Below are positions 36,302 to 44,844 of a stretch of 64,000 nt of DNA, piece by piece. Positions within the stretch are counted from its first letter, which is position 1. Each line of letters opens with the position of its first letter. The translations under genes and the position numbers were made by a program. The notes below the pieces were generated by a model, which worked only from the letters and a program-made list of their open reading frames with translations, did no database searches and was not told where the DNA came from. Where the stretch lies: contig NZ_CP133265.1 in NCBI RefSeq assembly GCF_030915505.1, positions 3,934,001 through 3,998,000 of the forward strand, written 5' to 3'. This stretch comes from Neobacillus sp. OS1-2 (GTDB lineage: Bacteria > Bacillota > Bacilli > Bacillales > Cytobacillaceae).

Positions 36302-36583
36302 ATGCGAATTAATGATACGAATTATGGGTTATATTCCTATCAAAAACAACAGAATCGTTCAACTAAAATAAATACAGATACAACTAAAAAATTATCATCT
36401 TCAGCCAATGTGGAAATATCATCACGCGGACGGGAAATTTCACAGGCGATGAAGTCAGAACAAACGGATCGCCAAAATCGGGTTCAAGGATTAAAGGCAC
36501 AGATTGCCGCTGGAACCTATCAGGTGGATAGCAGCAAAGTTGCCAGCAAGATGCTTGATTTTTGGAAAAGCACAACAAACTAG
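36302..36583 (+). CDS. flgM: FlgM, anti-sigma-D factor
   Basis: 93 residues. FlgM holds sigma-D inactive until the hook is finished. ATG 36302 follows TTAGGAGGG. The N-terminus is flexible and polar; the sigma-binding C-terminal part has VEISSRGREISQAM and the conserved RVQGLKAQIAAGTYQVDSSKVASKML stretch. It is first in the flgM-flgN-flgK-flgL operon, as in B. subtilis. Confidence 0.93.
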   Translation: MRINDTNYGLYSYQKQQNRSTKINTDTTKKLSSSANVEISSRGREISQAMKSEQTDRQNRVQGLKAQIAAGTYQVDSSKVASKMLDFWKSTTN

Positions 36584-36594
36584 GAGACGAGAAA

Positions 36595-37080
36595 ATGAAT
36601 TCAATGGATAAACTGATTCAGACTTTGGAGGCCATGGCTGCCACTCATACACAATTGCTTGATTTGGTAAAAGAGAAACGCGATCTTCTTGTTGGAGGCA
36701 GTATCCAAGGACTTACCGGTTTAATTCAACTTGAAAATAAATGTGCGGACAAAATTCAAAAGCTTGAACTAGAAAGACAAGAACAGGTCCAACTGTATCT
36801 GCTTCAAAAGGGAATATCGGGGCAGTCAAACACACTGGAACAGTTAATTAACATCCAGGATGACGCTGAATCCAAGTTTAAACTACAATCGATTGCTAAA
36901 AAGCTTCGAGGTTTAGTGGAGGCCATCTCTCAGGTGAATGAAAGCAATAAGCAGCTGATTCAAGCATCGCTTTCCTACATTCACTATTCGATCGGCATGC
37001 TGATTCCGAACGAACCGGCAATCGGCTATGGTCCGAATGCAGCCAAAAGGACGACAAGCTTTTTAGATGCGAAAATATAG
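36595..37080 (+). CDS. flgN: FlgN, export chaperone for FlgK and FlgL
   Basis: 161 residues from ATG 36595, 8 nt after AGGAG; an in-frame ATG at 36562 lies inside flgM. The protein is all-helical with an EKRDLLVGGSIQGLTGLI segment typical of FlgN/YvyG. Its substrates, flgK and flgL, follow in the operon. Confidence 0.9.
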   Translation: MNSMDKLIQTLEAMAATHTQLLDLVKEKRDLLVGGSIQGLTGLIQLENKCADKIQKLELERQEQVQLYLLQKGISGQSNTLEQLINIQDDAESKFKLQSIAKKLRGLVEAISQVNESNKQLIQASLSYIHYSIGMLIPNEPAIGYGPNAAKRTTSFLDAKI

Positions 37081-37107
37081 TTACTAATAGATAAAGCAGG
37101 GGATTAT

Positions 37108-38580
37108 ATGACATCAACTTTTCATGGCCTTGAGCTTGGAAAGAGAGCGCTTTTTGCCCAGCAAACGGCGCTTTCTACTACTGGCCACAATATTGCCAAT
37201 GCAAATACAACAGGGTATACCCGGCAGCGCGTTGATATGCAGGCAACAAATCCGATTTCGATTGCCGGAACCTCGTCCTTTCAATTGGGAACGGGTGTCG
37301 ATGTAAACAAGATTGAACGCCTTCGAGAAGATTACTTGGATCTGCAAATGCGCGGTGAAAACAAGAATTTAGGCTACTGGGAAGCCAAAAGCGATACCTT
37401 ATCAAAGGTGGAAGAGGTTCTAAATGAACCTTCGGATAATGGGTTAGCCCATGTAATGGATGAATTCTGGGCTGGCTGGGAAGAACTGGCGAAAAATCCG
37501 GATAATGCTTCGGCCAGATCAGTTGTCAGACAAAAAGGGGTTGCAGTGGCTGAAACCTTTAATTACCTATCAAACTCCTTAGATGCTATTCAAAGTGATC
37601 TGAAGCTAGTCATTGAGGCAAAAACAAGCTCCGTCAATTCGCTTGCCACTCAAATAAGTAACCTGAATGATCAAATTTCTCGTCTTGTTCCAAATAACTA
37701 TGAACCAAATGATTTGTATGACCAACGTGATGTGCTGATAGACCAGCTATCTAAACTAGTGGATGTGAAGGTTTCCCAAGCCGATAATGGCATGGTGAAT
37801 ATTTCAGTTTCCGACGAAATGTTAGTATCGGGTAAAACGGCCTCTCAATTAAACGTAGAGATAAAAAAAGATAATGACGGCAATGAATATGTATCGGCCG
37901 TAACCATAAAGAGTCCTACAAATCCTGCTAAAGAAATCCAATTACAATCCGGCGAATTAGCAGGCCGTATTGAATCCTTTGGAACGGCAACAGGTGGAAT
38001 CATCCCAGACATGAAGAAGAAAGTTGATCTTTTGGCACAGACATTCGCTGAAAAAATCAATCAAGTTCATTCAAGTGGGTTGCGCATTTCCAATAACAAT
38101 GGGACGATCACCATGGTACCTGCTACCGGGATAAACTTTTTTAATGGCTCAAATGCCAAAAATTTAGTCGTTAATCCAGATATTATGAATTCACTTGATA
38201 TGATTGCAGCGGCGGCTAAAGAAGCCAATGGGAGTTCTTCTATCGGTAATGGCGGCAATGCTCAAGCAATTGCAAATATAAAATTTGATGGCAGTCTCGA
38301 TTTTAATGGAACTACCAGTACTTCAGATGACTTTTATCGTAATATCATTGGACAGTTAGGGATTGACTCACTCGAATCCCAGAGGATGAAGAGCAATTCA
38401 GAGGTAATTGTCCAGCAAGTTGACAATCGTCGTCTTTCTGTTTCCGGAGTGTCGCTCGATGAAGAGATGGCCAATATGATTAAATACCAACAGGCATATA
38501 ATGCTGCGGCACGGATGGTCACGGCAATGGATCAATGTTTAGATAAAGTAATCAACGGCATGGGCCGGGTAGGATTGTAG
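37108..38580 (+). CDS. flgK: FlgK, hook-filament junction protein 1
   Basis: 490 residues. N-terminal GLELGKRALFAQQTAL and TGHNIANANTTGYTRQRV and C-terminal SGVSLDEEMANMIKYQQAYNAAARMV are the family ends. Residues 95-160 carry the LNEPSDNGLAHVMDEFW motif of FlgK. AGCAGGGGA precedes ATG 37108. Confidence 0.95.
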   Translation: MTSTFHGLELGKRALFAQQTALSTTGHNIANANTTGYTRQRVDMQATNPISIAGTSSFQLGTGVDVNKIERLREDYLDLQMRGENKNLGYWEAKSDTLSKVEEVLNEPSDNGLAHVMDEFWAGWEELAKNPDNASARSVVRQKGVAVAETFNYLSNSLDAIQSDLKLVIEAKTSSVNSLATQISNLNDQISRLVPNNYEPNDLYDQRDVLIDQLSKLVDVKVSQADNGMVNISVSDEMLVSGKTASQLNVEIKKDNDGNEYVSAVTIKSPTNPAKEIQLQSGELAGRIESFGTATGGIIPDMKKKVDLLAQTFAEKINQVHSSGLRISNNNGTITMVPATGINFFNGSNAKNLVVNPDIMNSLDMIAAAAKEANGSSSIGNGGNAQAIANIKFDGSLDFNGTTSTSDDFYRNIIGQLGIDSLESQRMKSNSEVIVQQVDNRRLSVSGVSLDEEMANMIKYQQAYNAAARMVTAMDQCLDKVINGMGRVGL

Positions 38581-38591
38581 GTGTTCTTAAG

Positions 38592-39500
38592 ATGAGTAAC
38601 CGTGTGACGCAAGGAATGCTGAACCAAAACTTTCTATATAACTTAAGTAAAAGCAACAAAGCGATGGAGAAATACCAAGATCAATTTTCCTCCGGGAAAA
38701 AGATTAATAAACCATCGGATGACCCAGTAACGGCAGTAAGGAGTATGTATTATCGTTCATCCTTAAATGAAATTGATCAATTTAAACGAAACGCAAGCGA
38801 CGGGCTTTCTTGGATGGAGTCAGGCGATTCTGCTTTAGATGAGGTAACAACGATCCTTCATAGGGTTAGAGAGCTCACCGTAGAAGGACTGAACGGGACG
38901 AATGATGAAAGTTCAAAGTCGGCAATTGCTGCGGAAATTAACCAGTTAAAAGAGCATCTGGGGGAAATTGCTAATACCCAAATTGGGGGCAAATATATTT
39001 TTGCTGGTACAGATGTTAACAATCCACCGTATCGGGTAGACCCGAACGTGCCGAATTCACCAAAAGAATTCAGAAATGATAATGGTGAAAAACTGGAACT
39101 ACAGGTAGGTCATAACAATAATGTTCAAATAAATGTCCTTGGGAAAGATATCTTTAATAATGATGGCCAAGGCGGAATCTTTCAGGTTCTATCAAATATT
39201 GTTGATCAATTTACTTCTCCAGCCGGTCAAAATGATGAACTTTTAGGTAAATTAGATACACAACTTGATAATATTTTGAAAGAGAGATCAGAATTAGGTG
39301 CCCGAATGAACCGAATGGAATTAAGCATGTCGCGTATTGATGGACTGGAATTATCGACAACCAAATTACTAACTAATGAAGAAGACGCCGATTTATCTAA
39401 AGTCATCATTGATTTAAAAGCACAAGAAAATGTACAGAATGCAGCTTTAGCAGCAGGTGCCCGAATTATCCAACCTTCTTTAGTAGATTTCTTGCGTTAA
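38592..39500 (+). CDS. flgL: FlgL, hook-filament junction protein 3
   Basis: 302 residues. Flagellin-like N-terminus (MSNRVTQGMLNQNFLYNL, QFSSGKKINKPSDDPVTAV) and C-terminus (ERSELGARMNRMELS, LKAQENVQNAALAAGARI) without a large outer domain. It begins 11 bp after flgK; AGGTG overlapping the flgK stop is the ribosome site. Operon ends at the terminator. Confidence 0.95.
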   Translation: MSNRVTQGMLNQNFLYNLSKSNKAMEKYQDQFSSGKKINKPSDDPVTAVRSMYYRSSLNEIDQFKRNASDGLSWMESGDSALDEVTTILHRVRELTVEGLNGTNDESSKSAIAAEINQLKEHLGEIANTQIGGKYIFAGTDVNNPPYRVDPNVPNSPKEFRNDNGEKLELQVGHNNNVQINVLGKDIFNNDGQGGIFQVLSNIVDQFTSPAGQNDELLGKLDTQLDNILKERSELGARMNRMELSMSRIDGLELSTTKLLTNEEDADLSKVIIDLKAQENVQNAALAAGARIIQPSLVDFLR

Positions 39501-39513
39501 TTTTGGAAAAGGG

Positions 39514-39540
39514 GCTCGCCAATGGCGAGCTTTCTTTTTA
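39514..39540 (+). terminator. Terminator after flgL
   Basis: GCTCGCC (39514-39520) with GGCGAGC (39524-39530), 3-nt loop, T-rich tail. Confidence 0.9.
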
Positions 39541-39595
39541 GCCCTCAAATTAGTAGATAAATATGGTGGAAATTAGAAGGAGTGCTATAGAGGTT

Positions 39596-40222
39596 ATGTA
39601 TCCGAAAGTGAATCAAAATATTGTGATGAATATTTTAAATGAGGGCACCATCTGCCGTTCGATTGTGGCGGAAATTAGTGAAGATGAAATACTAATCAGC
39701 CAGCCAATGGATGGGAAAATGTTTGGGATGCCCAGGGGTACGAGACTCGCCATCTCCTATATGATCGGTGAAAACAAATATAAATTTGAAGCGTCTATTA
39801 TTGGCAGAAAAAAGGATAATATCCCCTTATACCGAATTACAAAACCGAAGGAAAAAGAAATTAGCAAGATTCAGCGCAGAGAAAATTTCCGCGTCCCCAC
39901 TAGTATACCGGTTAAAATCGCGAATTTGGAGATCAATACAATCAACATAAGTGCCGGGGGAATGTTACTATCTTTCACGCGTGAATGTTCGTTTCCATTA
40001 GGAGAACAACTGACTGGCATGATCTATCTCCCAGAAACCAATCCTATTCCGTTTAAAGGAGTAATCAAACGAATTATCCAAATGGAAGATACCGGTATAA
40101 AACAGGTTGGTGTAAAGTTCACCGTTTTGGAAAGGAAGGACGAAACAAAGATTGTTCAATATTGTTTTGAAAAACAAAGACAAGCACGTTTAACAGAGAG
40201 AAAGTCCAATTCATTCAAATGA
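39596..40222 (+). CDS. PilZ-domain c-di-GMP receptor, YcgR/MotI-like
   Basis: 208 residues from ATG 39596 (AGAAGGAG 13 nt upstream; an ATG at 39563 has no site). The N-terminal YcgR-type domain (about 1-95) is followed by PilZ with the two c-di-GMP-binding motifs intact: QRRENFRVP (RxxxR, near 101) and INISAGGML ([D/N]xSxxG, near 126). B. subtilis MotI (YpfA) has the same layout and acts as a c-di-GMP-dependent clutch on MotA. The position among flagellar genes and near four c-di-GMP enzymes supports that role. Confidence 0.85.
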   Translation: MYPKVNQNIVMNILNEGTICRSIVAEISEDEILISQPMDGKMFGMPRGTRLAISYMIGENKYKFEASIIGRKKDNIPLYRITKPKEKEISKIQRRENFRVPTSIPVKIANLEINTINISAGGMLLSFTRECSFPLGEQLTGMIYLPETNPIPFKGVIKRIIQMEDTGIKQVGVKFTVLERKDETKIVQYCFEKQRQARLTERKSNSFK

Positions 40223-40224
40223 AC

Positions 40225-40254
40225 AAAATCCTTCACCATTTTGAAGGATTTTTT
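40225..40254 (+). terminator. Terminator after the PilZ gene
   Basis: 10-bp stem (40225-40234 with 40243-40252), 8-nt loop, six T. Confidence 0.85.
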
Positions 40255-40305
40255 GTTGCAATTCGTCTGTTTTATGAACTATTTTTGAAAAATTCTAGTA
40301 AATCA

Positions 40306-40334
40306 TTTGCAAATCCTTACAGATTTTGTATAAT
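40306..40334 (+). promoter_or_regulatory. Candidate sigma-A promoter of the Myb-like regulator gene
   Basis: TTTGCA (40306-40311), 17 bp, TATAAT (40329-40334). It lies between a terminator and the gene at 40487. A second TATAAT at 40402 has no matching -35. Confidence 0.4.
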
Positions 40335-40486
40335 TATCTTTAATAGGCAAGAAATAATTTTTTGGATTAACCCCCAAAAAAATTTTATCTCTTTCGTACT
40401 ATATAATGAACATTACCATACATAATAACAGGATAATCAAATAAAAGATGATGAGATTACTATACAAATACGCTGGAGGTGTTAGT

Positions 40487-41389
40487 ATGAGTTTGAAAAC
40501 CGCACTATTTGAGATGAAAGAAAAAATCCTTAACCAACAAATTGGGGAATCGGAAAAAGAGTTCTTGGATCAATTGGAGACAAAAAACAACTTAAAAAGC
40601 GGCTCTTTGTTCGTTTATTTTAATTATGTAATGATGTTCCAAATGAAAAAGGCGGATCAAACCAGTCATTCTGATGTGGATCATAAAAAAGTAAATCGGA
40701 AATGGATTAAACCTGAAATAGACTTTTTGTTTCAATATATTACGGATCGTCAGGAAGAGGGCGGACTAAATATTACCGAGCTGTTAGATGAGGTGGCTCA
40801 AGTTTTAGACCGAGGCTATCAATCAGTGAACTATAAATATTATTCATTGGTTAAGGCCCAAAATAAAACGCAGCCAGGCAATCAAAATGTCATGCAAGTG
40901 ACGACTATTTCCCAGTCAAAACTTCCGGTTGCTGCCATTGACTTCATCGATGAAAAACCTCAAGAACTCAACGTATACCAACCAATTTCTGTACAAAATG
41001 ATGATTTATTAGATATTCTGTCCGGATTAATCACAAACGTTCAAAAACTTCCTGGTATTCACTTAAACGAGCTTCTTCGGAGTTTATTTCAACTTACAAA
41101 TATGGCATTGCAAAATCAGGATGCCGTACAGCAATTAGAATCAGTCAAATCCGAAATCAATAATGAAAAAGAAGTCTTACAAGAAAAGCTACGGAAGAAG
41201 GATCAGCAACTAATAAGGGAACGAAAGCGAAATGATGAATTGCAAATAGAAGTGGCTAAATTGGCTAAGGAAATTATGGCCTTTAATCAACTAGGTGATG
41301 CAGCTAAAATTCAAAACCTTAAATCCTATAATCAAAGACTAAACTACATCATCGATGGGTTTGGTATCGTCCTTCAGGTGGGCAGTTAA
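40487..41389 (+). CDS. RsfA-type (Myb/SANT-like) DNA-binding protein
   Basis: 300 residues from ATG 40487, preceded by GGAGGTG. Near residues 68-115 is a Myb/SANT-like helix set resembling the RsfA prespore regulator family (RKWIKPEIDFLFQYI ... RGYQSVNYKYYSLV). The C-terminal quarter is a strong coiled coil (ESVKSEINNEKEVLQEKL), suited to dimerisation. The middle is poorly conserved. RsfA proteins modulate sigma-F-dependent transcription during sporulation; here it is flanked by the flgL/PilZ and fliS units. Target genes are unknown. Confidence 0.65.
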   Translation: MSLKTALFEMKEKILNQQIGESEKEFLDQLETKNNLKSGSLFVYFNYVMMFQMKKADQTSHSDVDHKKVNRKWIKPEIDFLFQYITDRQEEGGLNITELLDEVAQVLDRGYQSVNYKYYSLVKAQNKTQPGNQNVMQVTTISQSKLPVAAIDFIDEKPQELNVYQPISVQNDDLLDILSGLITNVQKLPGIHLNELLRSLFQLTNMALQNQDAVQQLESVKSEINNEKEVLQEKLRKKDQQLIRERKRNDELQIEVAKLAKEIMAFNQLGDAAKIQNLKSYNQRLNYIIDGFGIVLQVGS

Positions 41390-41402
41390 AACCTATAGAG
41401 AG

Positions 41403-41437
41403 GAAAAAAGTTATTCCCATGGATTAGCTTTTTTCTT
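41403..41437 (+). terminator. Possible terminator after the Myb-like gene
   Basis: GAAAAAAG (41403-41410) pairs with CTTTTTTC (41428-41435); the stem is AT-rich and the tail is T-rich. Confidence 0.5.
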
Positions 41438-41462
41438 TCGTCATTTTTATTACTGATTTTCC

Positions 41463-41489
41463 TTAACTTTTTTATTGAAGATCCGATAA
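41463..41489 (+). promoter_or_regulatory. Sigma-D promoter of fliS-fliT
   Basis: TTAA (41463-41466), 15 bp, TCCGATAA (41482-41489), 41 bp before fliS. The -35 has one change from TAAA, the same as in the fliD promoter. Confidence 0.75.
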
Positions 41490-41529
41490 TAAATAATAAA
41501 CAACCATGATTTTGAAGGGAGAGTTTTTT

Positions 41530-41904
41530 ATGTCAGTGAAAAACCCATATCAAACATATCAAAAACAAGCGGTTACAACTTCAAAACCGGAAGAATTAAC
41601 ATATATGTTATATCAAGGATTAGTGAAATTTATCCGTTTGTCAAAACAGGCCTTAAACAATCATAAATTGGAAGAGTGTCATAGCAGTAATTTACGGGCT
41701 CAAGACATTCTTAGTGAATTAATGGTCTCCCTAAAAAAGGACTATCCCATTTCCGATTCTTTGCTTTCTTTATACGATTACATGAAAACACGGTTAATTG
41801 AAGCTAATTTAAAGAAACAAGTGGAAATCCTTGAAGAAATAGAGGGCTTTGCGGTAGAATTAGCAGAAACGTGGCAAACCGCTATGAAATCAAAAAACAG
41901 TTAG
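41530..41904 (+). CDS. fliS: FliS, flagellin export chaperone
   Basis: 124 residues from ATG 41530, after AAGGGAGAG. Helical-bundle chaperone that holds flagellin's C-terminus before export: NPYQTYQKQAVTTSKPEELTYMLYQG, SNLRAQDILSELMVSL and LYDYMKTRLIEANLKK are family hallmarks. Since it binds the D0 C-terminus, it would contact the very part of flagellin that the introns alter. Confidence 0.95.
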   Translation: MSVKNPYQTYQKQAVTTSKPEELTYMLYQGLVKFIRLSKQALNNHKLEECHSSNLRAQDILSELMVSLKKDYPISDSLLSLYDYMKTRLIEANLKKQVEILEEIEGFAVELAETWQTAMKSKNS

Positions 41905-41912
41905 GGTATGAA

Positions 41913-42266
41913 ATGATGATGAATGAATTAACGGAATCCATATATGAACTGACTGTATCCATGAAAAGCGCCTTACTTGATGGTAAAGATGAAGAGTTTG
42001 AAACGCTTTTGAATGAGCGGAACGAACTCATGCTTAAAGTGAATACCTTGAAAGCCGCCGAACCAGAATTTCGCTATTCACCACAAGCAAAACGATTCTT
42101 AGCAGCTGCGCTTGAACTTGATGGGGAAATGGTTCCGGTAATAAACGAGAATATGACTAAAACTCAAAATCAGATCAACCAAATGAAAGTGAACAAACAA
42201 GTTTCTAAAAAGTACCAGCCCTATTTTAAACAAACAAACGGTGCTTTCATAGATGCAAAAAACTAA
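41913..42266 (+). CDS. fliT: FliT, flagellar export chaperone for FliD
   Basis: 117 residues, mostly helical, with a short conserved ELTVSMKSALLDGKDEEFETL and NERNELMLKVN. ATG 41913 begins 8 bp after the fliS stop, with AGGG ahead; an upstream in-frame ATG would lie within fliS. The protein is of the fast-evolving FliT type and the call relies on the fliS-fliT pair as much as on sequence. Confidence 0.8.
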   Translation: MMMNELTESIYELTVSMKSALLDGKDEEFETLLNERNELMLKVNTLKAAEPEFRYSPQAKRFLAAALELDGEMVPVINENMTKTQNQINQMKVNKQVSKKYQPYFKQTNGAFIDAKN

Positions 42267-42324
42267 ACCAAAAACGTGTGGTCAGCAAACTAAACCGCTG
42301 AATCATATGTTTTTGGTTTTTTTT
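42265..42324 (+). terminator. Terminator after fliT
   Basis: Outer stem of 11 bp (42265-42275 with 42309-42319) encloses a second stem, TCAGC/GCTGA; eight T follow. Confidence 0.8.
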
Positions 42325-42497
42325 ATTACAATCCTTTTACTCTTTTTTCAAATAGGTAACAATTTATCATATACAATAAGTTAGTAAATAGGATAATATA
42401 ATAATAGTCAAAAAAATGAGGAATTTGTTTTTATTTGTCATATTTTGAGAGATTAAATTGTATTTTACAACTTTTACTAGAAAAAGGAAGAGAATAA

Positions 42498-42812
42498 ATG
42501 AGCAGGCAGCAATCTATTCATGACAAGCCTAAGCAGGGCAAACTATATCATTTTATGGAATATAAAAAGAAAACACCATTCTTTAAGGCGCCCATTAGAA
42601 TCATGATTGATAACCCGATCATGGAAGATTATTATATGGTAAAAAATGTTGTCTTTGATGAGAAACAAATTCTAATCCTGAAGAAGGAAAAAGATCCAAA
42701 TACGATTGTTTTGGTCGAAGCCATCATAGAAGACGGGAAACTTACCTATATATCCAGGCTATCTGATCAAGTGGTGAAGGATGTTGGAAAAATAATCAAG
42801 AATATCATCTAA
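42498..42812 (+). CDS. Unknown small basic protein
   Basis: 104 residues, Lys-rich, not recognised. No signal peptide or membrane segment; predicted mixed strands and helices. AAAAGGAAGAG precedes ATG 42498. It lies 30 bp before the glucosaminidase-like gene and is probably cotranscribed with it. Confidence 0.6.
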   Translation: MSRQQSIHDKPKQGKLYHFMEYKKKTPFFKAPIRIMIDNPIMEDYYMVKNVVFDEKQILILKKEKDPNTIVLVEAIIEDGKLTYISRLSDQVVKDVGKIIKNII

Positions 42813-42842
42813 TAAATGGAAAAAGGGAAAGGATGACGACCG

Positions 42843-43523
42843 TTGAATATAGGTAATGATTGGATTACGAAAGCTTTGGTTATGAATACATTGTCAGGGA
42901 ATCAGAAGTTACCAACACAATTGGGGGCATCCGGTTCAGACTTTAGCGATATTTTTGCATCGGTATTAACAAATTTAATCAATCAATCAGAGTCACGAAC
43001 GCCCATCCAGCCGAATTTGCCAGTCGATTTCTTTGGGATGAATACGGGGAACGTACCCTTCGATACTATCGTACCAGACATGAAAGAATTATCTTCAAGT
43101 TCTACCGCATCCTTGCGTTTTCAACCAACAAGTGCAGACAAAATGAATCAAGTATTGGATGGAAAGTTAAAAGGCATGGGTGACGTGTTTGTCCGTGCCG
43201 GACAGCTGTTTAATGTGGATTCGACATTACTTTCGGCAATTGCCATCCATGAAACAGGAAACGGAAAATCAAGTGCAGCCAATGTAAAAAATAATATTGC
43301 GGGTATGATGGGGGTAAATGGACTGAAATCGTACGCTTCTGTTGAGGATAGTATTATGGACATGGCACGGAATATTGGTAAAAATTACTTGGGTAAGGGA
43401 TTATCAAATATAGCTGAAATTGGTGCAAAATATGCCCCTGTTGGTGCAGGAAATGATCCAACAGGCCTTAACAATCATTGGGTAAAGGGTGTAACGAAGT
43501 TTTTTAACATTCTAAAAGCTTGA
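42843..43523 (+). CDS. Glucosaminidase/transglycosylase-like peptidoglycan hydrolase, possible flagellar rod muramidase
   Basis: 226 residues from TTG 42843 after AAAGGATG. The first 95 residues are disordered. The C-terminal domain has the helix-rich pattern of bacterial glucosaminidases and Slt enzymes: FNVDSTLLSAIAIHETGNGKSS (catalytic Glu in HETG), NNIAGMMG and YASVEDSIMDMARNI. No Sec signal is seen, so it may exit by the flagellar gate. It lies immediately upstream of flgB, and in other bacteria FlgJ, which opens the wall for the rod, has the same activity. I infer that role. Confidence 0.7.
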   Translation: MNIGNDWITKALVMNTLSGNQKLPTQLGASGSDFSDIFASVLTNLINQSESRTPIQPNLPVDFFGMNTGNVPFDTIVPDMKELSSSSTASLRFQPTSADKMNQVLDGKLKGMGDVFVRAGQLFNVDSTLLSAIAIHETGNGKSSAANVKNNIAGMMGVNGLKSYASVEDSIMDMARNIGKNYLGKGLSNIAEIGAKYAPVGAGNDPTGLNNHWVKGVTKFFNILKA

Positions 43524-43541
43524 TGTTAATAACAGGACTTT

Positions 43542-43585
43542 TTGACAATGAAAAAAGATATAGATTTATGTCCCTTTTTTATAGT
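43542..43585 (+). promoter_or_regulatory. Candidate sigma-A promoter region of the flgB-sigD operon
   Basis: A perfect TTGACA (43542-43547) has only TTTATG 17 bp further as -10. A TATAGT (43580-43585) nearby lacks a good -35. No sigma-D box was found here. An activator-dependent promoter is plausible. Confidence 0.35.
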
Positions 43586-43655
43586 ATATTTGTGAATGAA
43601 AATAATTTACTTTAATAATCAAAAACAATCAAAATAGAAAAAGAGGGGAATTCAC

Positions 43656-44048
43656 TTGGGCAATATCAACCTTCTTCAATCTGCCTTAAATGCCTCTAGT
43701 TTACGTCAGCAGGTTATTTCAAATAATATAGCGAATGCCGAAACTCCGGGGTTTAAATCCAAAAAGGTACAATTTGAGGATATTTTAAAACAACATTTAT
43801 CCAATCAAACAAATTTTGCCGGAAACCGGACAGATCCACGACATTTTCCAATTGGCAGGACTGGTGATGTACCGGTTGCGAAAATTGTAGAAAATTCTGG
43901 CACCATCATGCAAAATAACGGGAACAATGTCGACATGGATGAAGAGATGACAAATATGGGTAAGAATGCCCTGTGGTATGATACGTTAATCGAACAAGTC
44001 AACAGCGAATTTCAGCAGTTATCCATTGCCATTAGAGGAAGGAGTTAA
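43656..44048 (+). CDS. flgB: FlgB, proximal rod protein
   Basis: 130 residues from TTG 43656, after AGAGGGG. Rod signature NNIANAETPGFKSKKVQFED near the start and the axial helix VDMDEEMTNMGKNALWYDTL at the end. It opens the large basal-body/export operon that runs to sigD. Confidence 0.95.
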   Translation: MGNINLLQSALNASSLRQQVISNNIANAETPGFKSKKVQFEDILKQHLSNQTNFAGNRTDPRHFPIGRTGDVPVAKIVENSGTIMQNNGNNVDMDEEMTNMGKNALWYDTLIEQVNSEFQQLSIAIRGRS

Positions 44049-44053
44049 GGAAG

Positions 44054-44500
44054 ATGTTTAATTCTTTAAATGTAAGTGCATCCGCCTTAACAGCACAGCG
44101 CTTGCGGATGGATGTTGTCTCCTCTAATATTGCAAATGCCTCATCGACAAGAGGTAAATTAGTGGATGGAAAATGGGAGCCCTATCGCCGGAAAATGGTA
44201 GAAATGGCACCGAGAGAGAAGAGCTTTAATCAGGTATTACAAGGTGAAATGCAAAAACAAACCCAGGGTGCGCAGGGTGTTAGAGTCACGGGTATAGTCG
44301 GTGATCAAACACCTTTTAAAACCGTCTATGACCCTACACATCCTGATGCAAATGCCGAGGGATATGTCAACATGCCGAACGTGGACATATCAAAAGAAAT
44401 GGTCGATTTACTTGCAACCTCAAGAGCCTATGAAGCCAATATCACATCGTTTAACACCGGGAAATCGATTATGTTAAAAGCCTTGGAAATAGGCCGTTAG
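44054..44500 (+). CDS. flgC: FlgC, proximal rod protein
   Basis: 148 residues; LNVSASALTAQRLRMDVVSSNIANASSTRG at the N-terminus, VNMPNVDISKEMVDLLATSRAYEANI at the C-terminus. It starts 6 bp after flgB with GGAAGGAG at the junction. Confidence 0.95.
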   Translation: MFNSLNVSASALTAQRLRMDVVSSNIANASSTRGKLVDGKWEPYRRKMVEMAPREKSFNQVLQGEMQKQTQGAQGVRVTGIVGDQTPFKTVYDPTHPDANAEGYVNMPNVDISKEMVDLLATSRAYEANITSFNTGKSIMLKALEIGR

Positions 44501-44511
44501 GAGGAGAATAA

Positions 44512-44814
44512 ATGAATATTTCTCAAATTGGCACAAATGCAATCAAAATGAATCAAAATGTGTTTCAAAAAACAACGGAGCCTACTCAATCAAAGACATC
44601 CTTTGCCAATGTTATAAAGGGCTATTTAGAAAATGTTGACTCAACTGTTAAACAGGCATCCGATCTTTCAACGCAAGCGGCTGCCGGGAATGTTGAAAAT
44701 ATACATGATGTTATGATCGCATCACAAAAAGCAAAGCTGGCTTTGGAACTGACTGTCAATGTTAGGGATAAGGCTGTAGAGGCTTACCAAGAAATGATGC
44801 GTATGCAAATTTAA
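44512..44814 (+). CDS. fliE: FliE, MS ring-rod adaptor
   Basis: 100 residues. FliE joins the MS ring to the rod. The C-terminal VDSTVKQASDLSTQAAAGNVENIHDVMIASQKAKLALELTVNVRDKAVEAYQEMMRMQI region is the standard FliE domain. AGGAGGAG precedes ATG 44512. Confidence 0.94.
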   Translation: MNISQIGTNAIKMNQNVFQKTTEPTQSKTSFANVIKGYLENVDSTVKQASDLSTQAAAGNVENIHDVMIASQKAKLALELTVNVRDKAVEAYQEMMRMQI

Positions 44815-44844
44815 TGAATGATGGAAAGCTGGGCAGGGTGAAAA

